Source: Streptomyces sp. HUAS MG91 (GTDB lineage Bacteria; Actinomycetota; Actinomycetes; Streptomycetales; Streptomycetaceae). Taken from it: 64,000 nucleotides of DNA. This document shows, one piece after another, positions 7,795-16,826 of this stretch (positions within the stretch are counted from its first letter, which is position 1; each line of letters opens with the position of its first letter). The notes under the pieces are model-generated. The model made no database searches. It was not told the origin of the DNA and worked only from the letters and a program-made list of their open reading frames with translations. The translations under genes and the position numbers were made by a program. Where the stretch lies: NCBI RefSeq assembly GCF_040529335.1, contig NZ_CP159534.1, positions 2,480,001-2,544,000 on the forward strand, in the 5' to 3' direction.

Positions 7795-9414
7795 ATGCGC
7801 GACATTCCGCGATTCCCCCAGACTTCTCCAATCGGCCGCCGTACCCTCCTCGGCGCGTCGATCGCCACGGCCGGTACGGGAGTTCTGGCCGCCTGTTCCG
7901 GATCCGGCCCGGACGCCGGGCACGGCTCCCACGGTGCCCTGCCCCGGGGCTACGTCGATCCGGCCGGCCCCGAGGTCGCCGCGGCCGAGCGGCGGCGCGG
8001 CCCGGGCGGCCGACTCCGCGAGGTCTCCCTCACCGCCGCCGCGACCCGGCTCGACCTGGGCGGGCGCACCGTCAGGTCCTGGTCGTACGGGGGTGAACTG
8101 CCGGGCGGCGAAGTGCGGGTGACCGCGGGCGACACGCTCGCCCTCACCCTCGCCAACCAGCTCCCGGAGCCCACGTCCCTGCACTGGCACGGCCTGGCCC
8201 TGCGCAACGACATGGACGGCGTCCCCGGCGTCACCCAGCGGCCGATCGCGCCGGGCGCCGACTTCACGTACCGCTTCAAGGTCGCGCACCCGGGCACGTA
8301 CTGGTTCCATCCGCACTCGGGCACCCAGCAGGACCGCGGCCTGTACGCCCCGCTCGTCGTCGACGACCCCAAGGAGCCGCTCTCGTACGACAAGGAGTGG
8401 GTGGTCGTCCTCGACGACTGGGTCGACGGGGTGGACGGCTCGACGCCGGACGCGGTCCTGAAGGAGCTGCGCGCGGGCATGGGTGCGGGCCACGGCTCGG
8501 GAGGCCACTCCGGTCACGGCATGCCGGGGATGAGCGGCATGTCGATGACGACCGGGACGAAAGATCCGGCGCCGTCGGGGCCGTCCCGGATGATGATGGG
8601 CGCGACCAGCGATCTGCTCGGCGGTGACGCGGGCGACGTCGCCTACCCGTACTACCTCGTCAACGGCCGCACCCCGAAGGCTCCTTCGTCCTTCCGGGCC
8701 CGGCCGGGCGACCGCATCAGGATCCGGTTCGTCAACGCGGGCGGCGACACGGCCTTCCGGGTCGCGCTCGGCGGCCACGCGATGACGGTGACGCACACGG
8801 ACGGCTACCCGGTCCGGCACGCGACGACGGACGCGCTGCTCCTCGGCATGGGCGAGCGCTACGACGTGCTGGTCACGGCGGGCGACGGCGTCTTCCCGCT
8901 GACGGCGCTCGCGGAGGGCAAGAAGGCGTCGGCGCTGGCGGTGCTGCGCACGGGCGCGGGCGCGGCACCCGTCGCCTCGGTCCGCCCGAAGGAGCTGGAC
9001 GGCCGCCTGCTGACGGCCGACAGGCTGCGGGCGGCGGACGAGGTGGCGCTGCCCGCCCGCGAGCCGGACCGCACGGTCGAGCTCCAGCTGACGGGCGGGA
9101 TGGCCGCGTACGACTGGGCGTTCGACAAGAAGCCGTACACGGCGGACCAGCGGCACCCGGTGCGGGCGGGCGAGCGGGTCCGGCTGGTCTTCGCCAACTC
9201 CACCGCGATGTGGCACCCGATCCATCTGCACGGCCATACGTTCTCGCTGGCGAACGTGGCGGGCGGCCCCCGCAAGGACACCGCGATCGTGCTGCCGAAC
9301 GGGACGCTGACGGTGGACTTCGACGCCGACAACCCGGGGCTGTGGATGCTCCACTGCCACAACGTCTACCACTCGGAGGCGGGGATGATGACGGTCCTGG
9401 GCTACCGGAGCTGA
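7795..9414 (+). CDS. Tat-exported multicopper oxidase (CopA/CueO/laccase type)
   Basis: 539 residues from ATG 7795, with GAGGTG upstream. The N-terminus has a twin-arginine signal (GRRTLLGAS) and a lipobox VLAAC with Cys34, so it may be a Tat-dependent lipoprotein. Cupredoxin domain 1 (about 85-205) carries SLHWHGLAL and YWFHPHSGTQ. A Met/His-rich insertion follows (HGSGGHSGHGMPGMSGMSM, about 228-250), typical of copper-tolerance oxidases. The last domain has HPIHLHGHTF and MLHCHNVYHSEAGMM: all four copper-ligand motifs including the T1 Cys and axial Met are intact. It should oxidise Cu(I) or phenolics outside the membrane. Upstream is a His-rich membrane protein. Confidence 0.93.
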   Translation: MRDIPRFPQTSPIGRRTLLGASIATAGTGVLAACSGSGPDAGHGSHGALPRGYVDPAGPEVAAAERRRGPGGRLREVSLTAAATRLDLGGRTVRSWSYGGELPGGEVRVTAGDTLALTLANQLPEPTSLHWHGLALRNDMDGVPGVTQRPIAPGADFTYRFKVAHPGTYWFHPHSGTQQDRGLYAPLVVDDPKEPLSYDKEWVVVLDDWVDGVDGSTPDAVLKELRAGMGAGHGSGGHSGHGMPGMSGMSMTTGTKDPAPSGPSRMMMGATSDLLGGDAGDVAYPYYLVNGRTPKAPSSFRARPGDRIRIRFVNAGGDTAFRVALGGHAMTVTHTDGYPVRHATTDALLLGMGERYDVLVTAGDGVFPLTALAEGKKASALAVLRTGAGAAPVASVRPKELDGRLLTADRLRAADEVALPAREPDRTVELQLTGGMAAYDWAFDKKPYTADQRHPVRAGERVRLVFANSTAMWHPIHLHGHTFSLANVAGGPRKDTAIVLPNGTLTVDFDADNPGLWMLHCHNVYHSEAGMMTVLGYRS

Positions 9415-9442
9415 TCTCCGCGAGGCCGGGGCGGGGTCCGGG

Positions 9443-10663
9443 TCAGCCGCGTACGGACTCCGCCTCGGCCGCCGGCGCGGCGCTGCCCGCCACCAGGCGG
9501 CCGGCCCGGACGGGCTCCCGGCGCCGGTCGACCGCGAAGGCGATCCCGGCCACGGCGAGGCCCAGGACGGCCAGGGCCGCGCCCGCGAGCGCCGGGGAGG
9601 TCGTGCCGAGGCCCGCCGCCAGGGCCAGGCCGCCGATCCAGGCGCCGCCCGCGTTGGCCAGGTTGAAGGCGCCCTGGTTGGCGGAGGAGGCCAGGGAGGG
9701 GGCCGACGCGGCCTTCTCCATGACCATCAGCTGGAGCGGCGAGCCGGTCACGAACGCCGTCAGGCCGAGCAGCAGCACGCCCAGCGGCGCGCTCCACTCC
9801 GTGCGCATCAGCAGCGGGAAGAAGGCGAGGACCACGCCGAGCGAGGTGAGCCCGCCGAAGAGCGTGGCGCGCAGCGAGTGGTCCGCGAGGCGGCCGCCGA
9901 GCAGGTTGCCGATGGTGGCGCCGACGCCGAACAGGGCGAGGAGCAGCGTCACGCTGGACTCCGCGAAACCGGCGGCGTCCGTGAGCATCGGCGTGATGTA
10001 GCTGTACGCGGCGAAGAGCGCGCCGAAACCGGCGACCGTCGTGCCGAGCGCGAGCCAGACCGGCAGCGACTTCAGGGCGCGCAGTTCGCCGCGGACGCCG
10101 ACCGCCGCGCCGTGTCCGTGGTCGGCGGGGACGAGCCCGGCCAGCGCCGCGATGGCGGCCAGGCCGATGGCGCTCACCGCGAGGAACGTGGCGCGCCAGC
10201 CGAGCTGCTGTCCCATGGCCGTGGCGACGGGGACGCCGATGACGTTGGCGACGGTCAGGCCGAGGAACATCAGGGAGACCGAGCGGGCCTTGCGTTCGGG
10301 GGCGACCAGCGAGGTGGCGACGACCGCGCCGACGCCGAAGAACGCGCCGTGCGGCAGGCCGCTGACGAAGCGGGCGGCCATCAGCCAGTGGTAGTCCGGG
10401 GCGGCGGCCGACACCGCGTTGCCCACGACGAACAGCACCATCAGGCCGATCAGGACCCGGCGGCGCGGCATCCGCGCGGTGAGGGCGGCGAGCAGCGGGG
10501 CGCCGATGACGACGCCGAGCGCGTACGCGGAGACGAGGTGTCCCGCGGTGGGGATGGAGAGGTGCAGGTCGCCGGCGACGTCGGGCAGCAGCCCCATCAT
10601 GACGAACTCGGTCGTGCCGATGCCGAAGGCGCCCACGGCGAGCGCGAGCAGGGCGAGGGGCAT
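9443..10663 (-). CDS. MFS transporter, DHA1 family (AraJ/YdhP-like)
   Basis: 406 residues with 12 predicted transmembrane helices from ATG 10663. The N-terminus ALLALAVGAFGIGTTEFVM has the GTTEF motif of the DHA1 subgroup that includes AraJ, YdhP and chloramphenicol-type exporters. The loop 2-3 motif is LTARMPRRRVLIG and helix 5 shows the antiporter-like GVPVATAMGQQLGWR. It probably exports a small hydrophobic compound or sugar by proton antiport. It converges on the multicopper oxidase gene. A palindrome GCTCAGTGAGC (10698-10708) lies 35 bases upstream and could be an operator. Confidence 0.88.
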   Translation of the reverse strand: MPLALLALAVGAFGIGTTEFVMMGLLPDVAGDLHLSIPTAGHLVSAYALGVVIGAPLLAALTARMPRRRVLIGLMVLFVVGNAVSAAAPDYHWLMAARFVSGLPHGAFFGVGAVVATSLVAPERKARSVSLMFLGLTVANVIGVPVATAMGQQLGWRATFLAVSAIGLAAIAALAGLVPADHGHGAAVGVRGELRALKSLPVWLALGTTVAGFGALFAAYSYITPMLTDAAGFAESSVTLLLALFGVGATIGNLLGGRLADHSLRATLFGGLTSLGVVLAFFPLLMRTEWSAPLGVLLLGLTAFVTGSPLQLMVMEKAASAPSLASSANQGAFNLANAGGAWIGGLALAAGLGTTSPALAGAALAVLGLAVAGIAFAVDRRREPVRAGRLVAGSAAPAAEAESVRG

Positions 10664-10738
10664 GAAGGATCTTCCCGGGAGTACTGGAGTGGAGTGGGCT
10701 CAGTGAGCGGAACTCATAAGTTTACTGGCGAAACAAAG

Positions 10739-10764
10739 CCTGCCGCATCCAGTATTCCGGCAGG
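10739..10764 (-). terminator. Terminator after the EEP-family gene
   Basis: On the minus strand CCTGCCG, a 12-base loop and CGGCAGG (7-bp stem, 10739-10764) is followed by CTTTGTTT, giving a classical T-rich tail. It lies about 70 bases after the stop of the EEP gene and before the MFS promoter. Confidence 0.7.
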
Positions 10765-10833
10765 TTAAAGCCGTGTGTACGCCGAAGTGCGGGGAGACGG
10801 ACCGGGAAGGACCTGTGTCACATCAAACCCGCG

Positions 10834-11853
10834 TCACACCCGCACGCGCGCGGCGATCGGAAGGTGGTCGCTGGCCGTCCTCGGCAGCGTCCACGACGAC
10901 ACCGGCTCGACGCCCCTGACCATGATCTGGTCGATCCGCGCCATCGGGAACGCGGCCGGCCAGCTGAACCCGAATCCGCTGCCCGCCGCGCCCTGCGTGG
11001 AGCGCATCTGGGCGGTGACGGGGCTCAGGGCACGGTCGTTCATCGTGCCGTTGAGGTCGCCGAGCAGGATGACCTTGCCGAGCGGTTCGTGGGCGATGGC
11101 CTCGCCGAGGGCGTCGGCGCTCTTGTCGCGCTCGCTGGCGGTGAACCCGGAGTCGAGCTTGACCCGCACCGACGGCATGTGGGCGACGTACACGGCCACC
11201 CTGCCCTCGGGCGTCGCGACCGTGGTGCGCAGCGCGCGCGTCCAGCCCAGCTTGATGTCGACGGGCGCGGTGGCGGAGAGCGGGTACTTGCTCCACAGTC
11301 CGACGGTGCCCTGGACCGCGTGGTACGGGTACGTCGCCGCGAGCGCCTTCTTGTACGTCGGCAGCGCGTCGCTCGCCAGTTCCTCCAGCGCGACGACCTG
11401 GGCGCCGGACGCGGCGACGTCCCTGGCCGTGGCGGTCGGGTCGGGGTTGTCCGCGTTCACGTTGTGGGTGGCGACCGTGAGGTCACCGCCGCTCTTCTGC
11501 TTGTCGGTGAGCAGTCCGCCGAAGACGCTGAACCACACGATCACCGGGACCAGCACCGCGATCACCGCGGTCGCCGACTTCCGTACGAGGGCGAGGACCA
11601 GCAGCACCGGGACGAAGACGCCCAGCCACGGCAGGAAGGTCTCGGTCAGCGAGCCGAGGTTGCCGATGGTGTTCGGAATCTGCGCGTGGAAGAGCATGAC
11701 CAGCGCGACCAGCACCGCGATGACCGCCAGCACGATGCCGCGCCGCCAGTACCCGCGATCGCGTCGCAGCCGCTCCCCGAGGCGCCGCAGCCGGGCACCC
11801 GGCCCCTGCCGCCCGGATCCCTCGGCGTCCCCGCCGTCGTACGCCTGCGCCAT
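10834..11853 (-). CDS. Membrane-anchored endonuclease/exonuclease/phosphatase family protein
   Basis: 339 residues from ATG 11853, with ACGAGGGC upstream. A basic N-terminus is followed by three transmembrane helices between about 38 and 115 (RGIVLAVIAVLVALVMLF, LGVFVPVLLVLALV, AVIAVLVPVIVWFSV). The extracytoplasmic domain is an EEP fold: VATHNVNADN, VVALEEL, YVAHMPSV, ILLGDLNGTMND, RIDQIMVRG and ASDHLPIAARV. All catalytic Asn, Glu, Asp and His positions are present. The substrate may be a lipid phosphate or nucleic acid outside the cell; family membership does not decide this. A T-tailed hairpin follows the gene. Confidence 0.85.
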   Translation of the reverse strand: MAQAYDGGDAEGSGRQGPGARLRRLGERLRRDRGYWRRGIVLAVIAVLVALVMLFHAQIPNTIGNLGSLTETFLPWLGVFVPVLLVLALVRKSATAVIAVLVPVIVWFSVFGGLLTDKQKSGGDLTVATHNVNADNPDPTATARDVAASGAQVVALEELASDALPTYKKALAATYPYHAVQGTVGLWSKYPLSATAPVDIKLGWTRALRTTVATPEGRVAVYVAHMPSVRVKLDSGFTASERDKSADALGEAIAHEPLGKVILLGDLNGTMNDRALSPVTAQMRSTQGAAGSGFGFSWPAAFPMARIDQIMVRGVEPVSSWTLPRTASDHLPIAARVRV

Positions 11854-12060
11854 GCCCTCGTCGCCTCACTGCTGCCGTGCCCGCCGTTGTCGCCCGTCCG
11901 ACCCTAGGCGATGCTCAGCGGCTTTCCGTCACCTCACACCCTTCAGGGGGCGGTTCGGTGACGTCCGTACTGCCACGAGGACGAGCAAGGCGGCGTGCGG
12001 AGTTCCGGTCGTGGAGGTTTATGAACTTCTCTGTGACGAAACCCGCACATTCGTCTGGGC

Positions 12061-12759
12061 TCAGCTCTGCGCCTTGAGTCCCGCGAGGACGGTGTCGACG
12101 ATGCGTTCCGAGAGGTCGTCGGCCAGCGGCGCGTCGGATCGCATCATGGTGCGCAGCAGCATCGGCCCGGTGAACAGGTCCCCGGAGAGCTCGATGTCGA
12201 TCCCCGCGGGGAGTTCGCCCTGGGCGACGCCGCGCCGCAGCACGTCGTAGAGGAGGTTGCGCCGGGGTTCCACGACGACCGAGTGGTACGCGTCCCAGAG
12301 CTTCGGCAGGGTCTTCATCTGGGCGAAGACGTTGTGCAGCAGGGCCGACGTGCGCAGGTTGAGGCCGCGCCTGCGCATGTGCTCCAGGAGGCGGACCAGA
12401 TCGTCGCGGAGCGAGGTGCCGGGGAGGTCGGGGTCGGGCTCCTCGATGGAGGCGACGACGTCGACGAAGAGTTCCTCCTTGCCGGACCAGCGCCGGTAGA
12501 TGGTGGCCTTGCCGACGCCCGCGGTACGGGCGATGCGCTCGATGGACAGCTCGGCGAGCGGCACCCCTTCCTCCAGGAGCCGCACGACGCCCTCGACGAT
12601 GGCCAGTTCGACGGCCTCGCTGCGCGGGCGGCCCCGGGCGGGCGCCGCGCCGTCCGGGGCCGGGACCCGCGAGGCGGGCAGCGAATGCCGTCCCGCCCGT
12701 CGCGCGCCGCGCCCCGTATCGACGCCCTCCATGCTTCCCACGGCTTCCACCTCGCGCAT
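12061..12759 (-). CDS. TetR-family repressor, probably of the adjacent DHA2 exporter
   Basis: 232 residues from ATG 12759 (MREVEAVGSMEG), with GAGGCGGAAG upstream; ATG 12732 and a GTG at 12798 are alternatives. After a disordered Pro/Arg/Ala-rich head, the DNA-binding domain reads ELAIVEGVVRLLEEG, LSIERIARTAGVGKATIYRR and WSGKEELFVDVVA. The ligand domain is of the TetR C-terminal type seen in YRRWxxK regulators. It follows the DHA2 exporter gene on the same strand with a 118-base gap, so the exporter and its repressor are probably one operon controlled from the imperfect palindrome at 14498-14516. Confidence 0.85.
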   Translation of the reverse strand: MREVEAVGSMEGVDTGRGARRAGRHSLPASRVPAPDGAAPARGRPRSEAVELAIVEGVVRLLEEGVPLAELSIERIARTAGVGKATIYRRWSGKEELFVDVVASIEEPDPDLPGTSLRDDLVRLLEHMRRRGLNLRTSALLHNVFAQMKTLPKLWDAYHSVVVEPRRNLLYDVLRRGVAQGELPAGIDIELSGDLFTGPMLLRTMMRSDAPLADDLSERIVDTVLAGLKAQS

Positions 12760-12877
12760 CTTCCGCCTCGGCACCGGACCGGCCGGCGACCGGAACACGG
12801 CCCTCCGACCGGAATCCAGTCCTCCGACCGGGCTCCGGGGCGATTGTCTCAGCGCCGCACGCCCCGGGGCACCCGGC

Positions 12878-14473
12878 TCAGCCGCCCGTGCCGACCTTCT
12901 CCGCCTCGTCGCTCCGCTCGGCGGGCGCGGCGGGCGGCCTGCCCGGCAGGAAGAGCCCGGTGACCACGGCGCTCAGCAGCGCGATCGCCGCTCCCCACAG
13001 GGCGGTGACGTGCATGGCGTGCAGGAACGAGTCGTTGGCCGCGCCGACCAGGCCCTGGGCGCGCGGCCCGAGCTTCTCGGCGACGCCGAGGGTGGCCTCG
13101 ATGGACGCGCCCGCGCTGTCGCGCACGCCGGCGGGCAGCAGCCCGAGCTTGTCCTCGATGCCGGCGCGGTACGTGGTCGAGAGCACGGAGCCGAGGACCG
13201 CGATGCCGAGCGCGCCGCCGACCTGCCGGAAGGTGTTGCTCAGCGCGGACGCGGAGCCCGCCTTCTCGCGCGGCAGCGCCTGCATGATGACGACGCTGGT
13301 CGGCGTCATCACGTGCGCCATGCCTGTGCCCATGAGGAAGAAGATGACCTCCAGGAGCCAGATCGGAGTGCCGGCGTCGAGGACGGTGAACGCGGCGAGC
13401 ATTCCGGCGAGCAGCACGAGCCCGCCGGTGGTCGTGGCCTTCACGCCGATCTTCTCGACGACGATCCGGGCCCGCGGCGCGAAGATCAGCTGGGCCACGG
13501 CGAGCGGCAGCATCAGGGCGCCGGTCTGCAGCGGCGAGTATCCGCGCACGCTCTGCGTGTAGAAGACGGAGAAGAACGTGACGCCCATCAGCGCGAAGAA
13601 GACCAGCGCGATCGCGGCGATGGCGGCCGAGAAGACCTTGTTCTTGAAGTAGTCGATGTCGATCGACGGGTGGTCGCTGCGCTTCTCGTAGAGGACGAAC
13701 ACGGCGAGGACGACGAGGCCCGCGACGATCGTGGCGATGACCTTGGGGCCGGTGAAGTCGCCCTCGTCGCCGCCCTTGATGATCCCGTAGACCAGCAGCA
13801 CGAGACCGACGACGGACAGCACGACGCCGACCAGGTCGATCCGGCCGGGCTTCGGGTCCTTGGAGTCGGGCACGAGCGCGAGCATCAGGATCACGGCGAG
13901 GATCACGATCGGCACGTTGACCAGGAAGACCGAGCCCCACCAGAAGTGGTCGAGCAGCAGTCCGCCGGTGATCGGGCCGATGGCGATGGCGAGGCCGACG
14001 CCGCCGGCCCAGATGCCGATGGCCTTCGGCTGCTCCTCGCGCTCGAAGACGTTCATCAGCACGGCGAGGGTGGCCGGCATGACGAAGGCGGCGCCGAGGC
14101 CCATCACCGCGCGGAACGCGACGAGCTGGGCCGGTGTGCCGGACTCGGCGGCGAGCGCGGAGCCGATGCCGAACACCAGCAGCCCGCCGATGAGGACCTT
14201 CTTGCGGCCGATGCGGTCGCCGAGGAGTCCGGCGGTGAACAGCAGTCCCGCGAAGACGAGGGTGTACGCGTTGATCGCCCACTCGAGCTCGCTCTGCGTG
14301 GCGCCGAGGCCCGTGGGCGCGGGGGTCGAGATCGTCTTGATCGCGACGTTCAGGATGGAGTTGTCGAGGACGACGATCAGCAGGCTCAGCATGAGCACGC
14401 CGAGGATCGCCCAGCGACGGCGATGCACGGCCTCCGGTATCCGGGGGGCCGCGGGAGCGGCAGGAGTGGTCAT
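12878..14473 (-). CDS. MFS drug exporter, DHA2 (14-TM, EmrB/QacA-like)
   Basis: 531 residues from ATG 14473, with 14 transmembrane helices. It shows the DHA2 signatures [18 protein letters not shown] in helix 1, [32 protein letters not shown] and [17 protein letters not shown]. Near the C-terminus [19 protein letters not shown] is the typical helix-11 region. It should expel cationic or aromatic drugs in exchange for protons. The co-directional TetR gene follows it. The leader between 14474 and 14520 holds an imperfect TetR-like operator. Confidence 0.92.
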   Translation of the reverse strand: MTTPAAPAAPRIPEAVHRRRWAILGVLMLSLLIVVLDNSILNVAIKTISTPAPTGLGATQSELEWAINAYTLVFAGLLFTAGLLGDRIGRKKVLIGGLLVFGIGSALAAESGTPAQLVAFRAVMGLGAAFVMPATLAVLMNVFEREEQPKAIGIWAGGVGLAIAIGPITGGLLLDHFWWGSVFLVNVPIVILAVILMLALVPDSKDPKPGRIDLVGVVLSVVGLVLLVYGIIKGGDEGDFTGPKVIATIVAGLVVLAVFVLYEKRSDHPSIDIDYFKNKVFSAAIAAIALVFFALMGVTFFSVFYTQSVRGYSPLQTGALMLPLAVAQLIFAPRARIVVEKIGVKATTTGGLVLLAGMLAAFTVLDAGTPIWLLEVIFFLMGTGMAHVMTPTSVVIMQALPREKAGSASALSNTFRQVGGALGIAVLGSVLSTTYRAGIEDKLGLLPAGVRDSAGASIEATLGVAEKLGPRAQGLVGAANDSFLHAMHVTALWGAAIALLSAVVTGLFLPGRPPAAPAERSDEAEKVGTGG

Positions 14474-14497
14474 GTGTACGACACTAGACTCATTTCG

Positions 14498-14516
14498 ATA
14501 CGGACCCGTCTCGTAT
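14498..14516. promoter_or_regulatory. Probable TetR operator of the DHA2 exporter operon
   Basis: Imperfect dyad ATACGGACCCGTCTCGTAT, 25 bases upstream of the exporter ATG, with ATACG/CGTAT outer arms. Its right half CGTCTCG is the same as the half-site of the three operators at 33772-33857, so two TetR proteins with similar helix-turn-helices may share a motif type. Confidence 0.45.
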
Positions 14517-14668
14517 TTTAAGTATTAGGGACATCCGGGCGAATCCCTTACCGGGGCTTTACGCGGAGGTGGCCTCTGGCGCCGGAGCGGCACCGGGTGC
14601 CACCATGGAGGTGATCCGGGGACGCCGTCAGGGCGCCTCGAGACGACGGAATTGAAGGAGCGGTTGCG

Positions 14669-15574
14669 ATGACGCAACACACGCCACTCCAGGCTGCCCA
14701 GACGCAGTCCACCGACAGCAGCGGTACGGGTTCCGGGGCTTCCGGCAACCCGAAGGCGCTGTACGGGGGCACCAGCAGCCGGCGCATCACGGTGCGGGAC
14801 ATCTCGCTCGCCAAGGAGCGGGGCGAGAAGTGGCCGATGCTGACCGCGTACGACGCGATGACGGCCTCGGTCTTCGACGAGTCGGGCATCCCGGTGATGC
14901 TGGTCGGCGACTCGGCGGGCAACTGTCACCTGGGCTACGACACGACCGTCCCGGTCACCCTGGACCAGATGATCATGCTCTCGGCAGCCGTCGTGCGCGG
15001 CACGTCGCGGGCGATGATCGTGGGCGACCTGCCGTTCGGCTCGTACCAGGAGAGCCCGACGCAGGCGCTGCGGTCGGCGATGCGGCTGGTGAAGGAGGCC
15101 GGGGTCGGGGCCGTCAAGCTGGAGGGCGGCGAGCGCTCGCACTCCCAGATCAAGCTCCTCACCGAGGCCGGCATCCCGGTCATGGCGCACATCGGGCTGA
15201 CCCCGCAGTCGGTCAACACGCAGGGGTACCGCGTGCAGGGCCGGGGCGAGGAGGCGGCGCAGCAGTTGCTGCGGGACGCGAAGGCGGTGCAGGACGCGGG
15301 GGCGTTCGCGGTCGTCCTGGAGCTGGTTCCGGCGGAGCTGGCGGCCGAGGTGACGCGGATCCTGCACATCCCCACGGTCGGCATCGGGGCCGGGCCGGAG
15401 ACGGACGCGCAGGTTCTGGTCTGGACGGACGCGCTCGGGCTCACCGGGGGCAAGATGCCGCGCTTCGTGAAGACGTACGCGAATCTGCGGTCCGTGATGT
15501 CCGACGCGGCGAAGGCGTTTGCGGAGGACGTGGTTGGCGGAACGTTCCCTCTGGAGGAGCACTCCGTGCACTGA
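14669..15574 (+). CDS. panB: 3-methyl-2-oxobutanoate hydroxymethyltransferase
   Basis: 301 residues from ATG 14669, with GAAGGAG 8 bases upstream. PanB transfers a hydroxymethyl group from 5,10-methylene-THF to ketoisovalerate, the first committed step to pantothenate. After a Ser/Gly/Thr-rich 35-residue head, the TIM barrel shows PMLTAYDAMTASVFDESGI, VGDSAGNCHLGYDTT (first Mg ligand, about residue 80), VGDLPFGSYQ (second), AVKLEGGE and FAVVLELVPAEL with the catalytic Glu. It ends in GLTGGKMPRFVKTYANL, a conserved segment. No other pan gene is adjacent. A 16-codon ORF precedes it and a strong hairpin follows. Confidence 0.97.
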   Translation: MTQHTPLQAAQTQSTDSSGTGSGASGNPKALYGGTSSRRITVRDISLAKERGEKWPMLTAYDAMTASVFDESGIPVMLVGDSAGNCHLGYDTTVPVTLDQMIMLSAAVVRGTSRAMIVGDLPFGSYQESPTQALRSAMRLVKEAGVGAVKLEGGERSHSQIKLLTEAGIPVMAHIGLTPQSVNTQGYRVQGRGEEAAQQLLRDAKAVQDAGAFAVVLELVPAELAAEVTRILHIPTVGIGAGPETDAQVLVWTDALGLTGGKMPRFVKTYANLRSVMSDAAKAFAEDVVGGTFPLEEHSVH

Positions 15575-15604
15575 TCCCCACCCTTGAGCCATAGCGGCAC
15601 CAAC

Positions 15605-15638
15605 GCGGCCCGCCGATCTTCCCCCGTCGGCGGGCCGC
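15605..15638 (+). terminator. Terminator of panB
   Basis: Perfect 12-bp stem GCGGCCCGCCGA (15605-15616) and TCGGCGGGCCGC (15627-15638), loop of 10, followed by GGCCGTTTTGG with a short T-run. It begins 31 bases after the panB stop. Confidence 0.85.
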
Positions 15639-15734
15639 GGCCGTTTTGGGTGGCGGGTGTCCGGCGCGGCCTTCGGCCTGCGCGCCGATCGGAGGCCGGG
15701 GCGCCTACAGCCGATAGCCGATCTGTCAGCGACA

Positions 15735-15773
15735 TATCGGTGGCTGTCGGTCGGATGTCGGTGGGTTGTCGGT
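15735..15773 (+). promoter_or_regulatory. Phased direct repeats (BTAD/SARP-like site) before the ABC exporter
   Basis: Three TGTCGGT heptamers at 15745, 15756 and 15767 with exact 11-bp spacing, plus a TATCGGT at 15735 (10 bp before). Direct heptamers at 11-bp pitch are the hallmark of SARP/BTAD regulator sites. The repeats end 21 bases before the exporter ATG. CCGAT units in inverted orientation lie just upstream (15711-15722). A good -10 is not evident at the expected place, so binding and role are inference. Confidence 0.45.
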
Positions 15774-15794
15774 GGGGGGTGACACCTTGAGGGC

Positions 15795-16826
15795 ATGACG
15801 CGAAACGACAAGACCCCAGACGGTGGCCTCCAGGGCCGCCCGGTGGCCGTGTCCGTACGGGGACTGGTCAAGCACTACGGCGAGACCAAGGCTCTGGACG
15901 GCGTGGACCTGGACGTGCACGAGGGCACCGTGATGGGTGTCCTCGGGCCGAACGGCGCCGGCAAGACCACCCTCGTACGCTGCCTGTCCACCCTCATCAC
16001 TCCCGACTCCGGCACGGCCATGGTCGCCGGGTACGACGCGGTGAAGCAGCCCCGGCAGCTGCGCCGCGTGATCGGCCTCACCGGCCAGTACGCCTCGGTC
16101 GACGAGAAGCTCTCCGGCCGCGAGAACCTGTACATGATCGGGCGGCTGCTCGACCTGTCCAAGAAGGAGTCGCGGGCCCGGGCCGACAGCCTGCTGGAGC
16201 GCTTCTCACTGACGGACGCCGCCACCCGCCCCGCGAAGACCTACTCCGGCGGCATGCGCCGCCGCCTCGACCTCGCGGCGTCGATGATCGGCCGCCCGCA
16301 CGTCCTGTACCTGGACGAGCCGACGACCGGCCTCGACCCCCGTACCCGTAACGAGGTGTGGGACGAGGTCAAGAGCATGGTCCGCGAGGGCGTCACCGTC
16401 CTGCTGACCACGCAGTACATGGAGGAGGCCGAGCAGCTGGCCTCCGAGCTCACCGTCATCGACCGCGGCCAGGTCATCGCCGCGGGCGGCATCGAGGAGC
16501 TGAAGGCGAAGGTCGGCGGCCGCACCCTGCGGATCCGCCCGGCCGACCCGCTGGAGCTGCGCCCGCTCGCGAACGCCCTGGACGACCTGGGCATCACCGG
16601 CATCGCCACCACCGCGGTGGACGCCGAGTCCGGCACCGTCCTGGTGCCGATCCTCAGCGACGAGCAGCTGACGGCCGTCGTCGGCGCGGTCACCGCGCGC
16701 GGCATCACCATCGGCTCGATCGCCACCGAACTGCCCAGCCTGGACGAGGTGTTCCTCTCCATCACCGGCCAGAAGGCCTCCGCCCCGCAGGACGCCCGGC
16801 CCGAACTCGCGGAGGTCGCCGTATGA
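15795..16826 (+). CDS. ABC exporter ATPase (DrrA/daunorubicin-resistance type)
   Basis: 343 residues from ATG 15795, with TTGAGGG close upstream. Walker A is GPNGAGKTTLVR (about 52-63), the Q-loop is TGQYASVDEKLSG, the signature YSGGMRRRLDLAASM, Walker B HVLYLDEPTTGLDP and the H-loop equivalent LLTTQYMEEAEQL. The last 80 residues form the DrrA-type C-terminal domain with ATELPSLDEVFLSITG. It powers the membrane partner encoded immediately downstream (ATGA overlap). Substrate is likely a hydrophobic drug or lipid; the gene pair is not in a biosynthetic cluster here. It converges on an AfsR-like regulator gene. Confidence 0.93.
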   Translation: MTRNDKTPDGGLQGRPVAVSVRGLVKHYGETKALDGVDLDVHEGTVMGVLGPNGAGKTTLVRCLSTLITPDSGTAMVAGYDAVKQPRQLRRVIGLTGQYASVDEKLSGRENLYMIGRLLDLSKKESRARADSLLERFSLTDAATRPAKTYSGGMRRRLDLAASMIGRPHVLYLDEPTTGLDPRTRNEVWDEVKSMVREGVTVLLTTQYMEEAEQLASELTVIDRGQVIAAGGIEELKAKVGGRTLRIRPADPLELRPLANALDDLGITGIATTAVDAESGTVLVPILSDEQLTAVVGAVTARGITIGSIATELPSLDEVFLSITGQKASAPQDARPELAEVAV

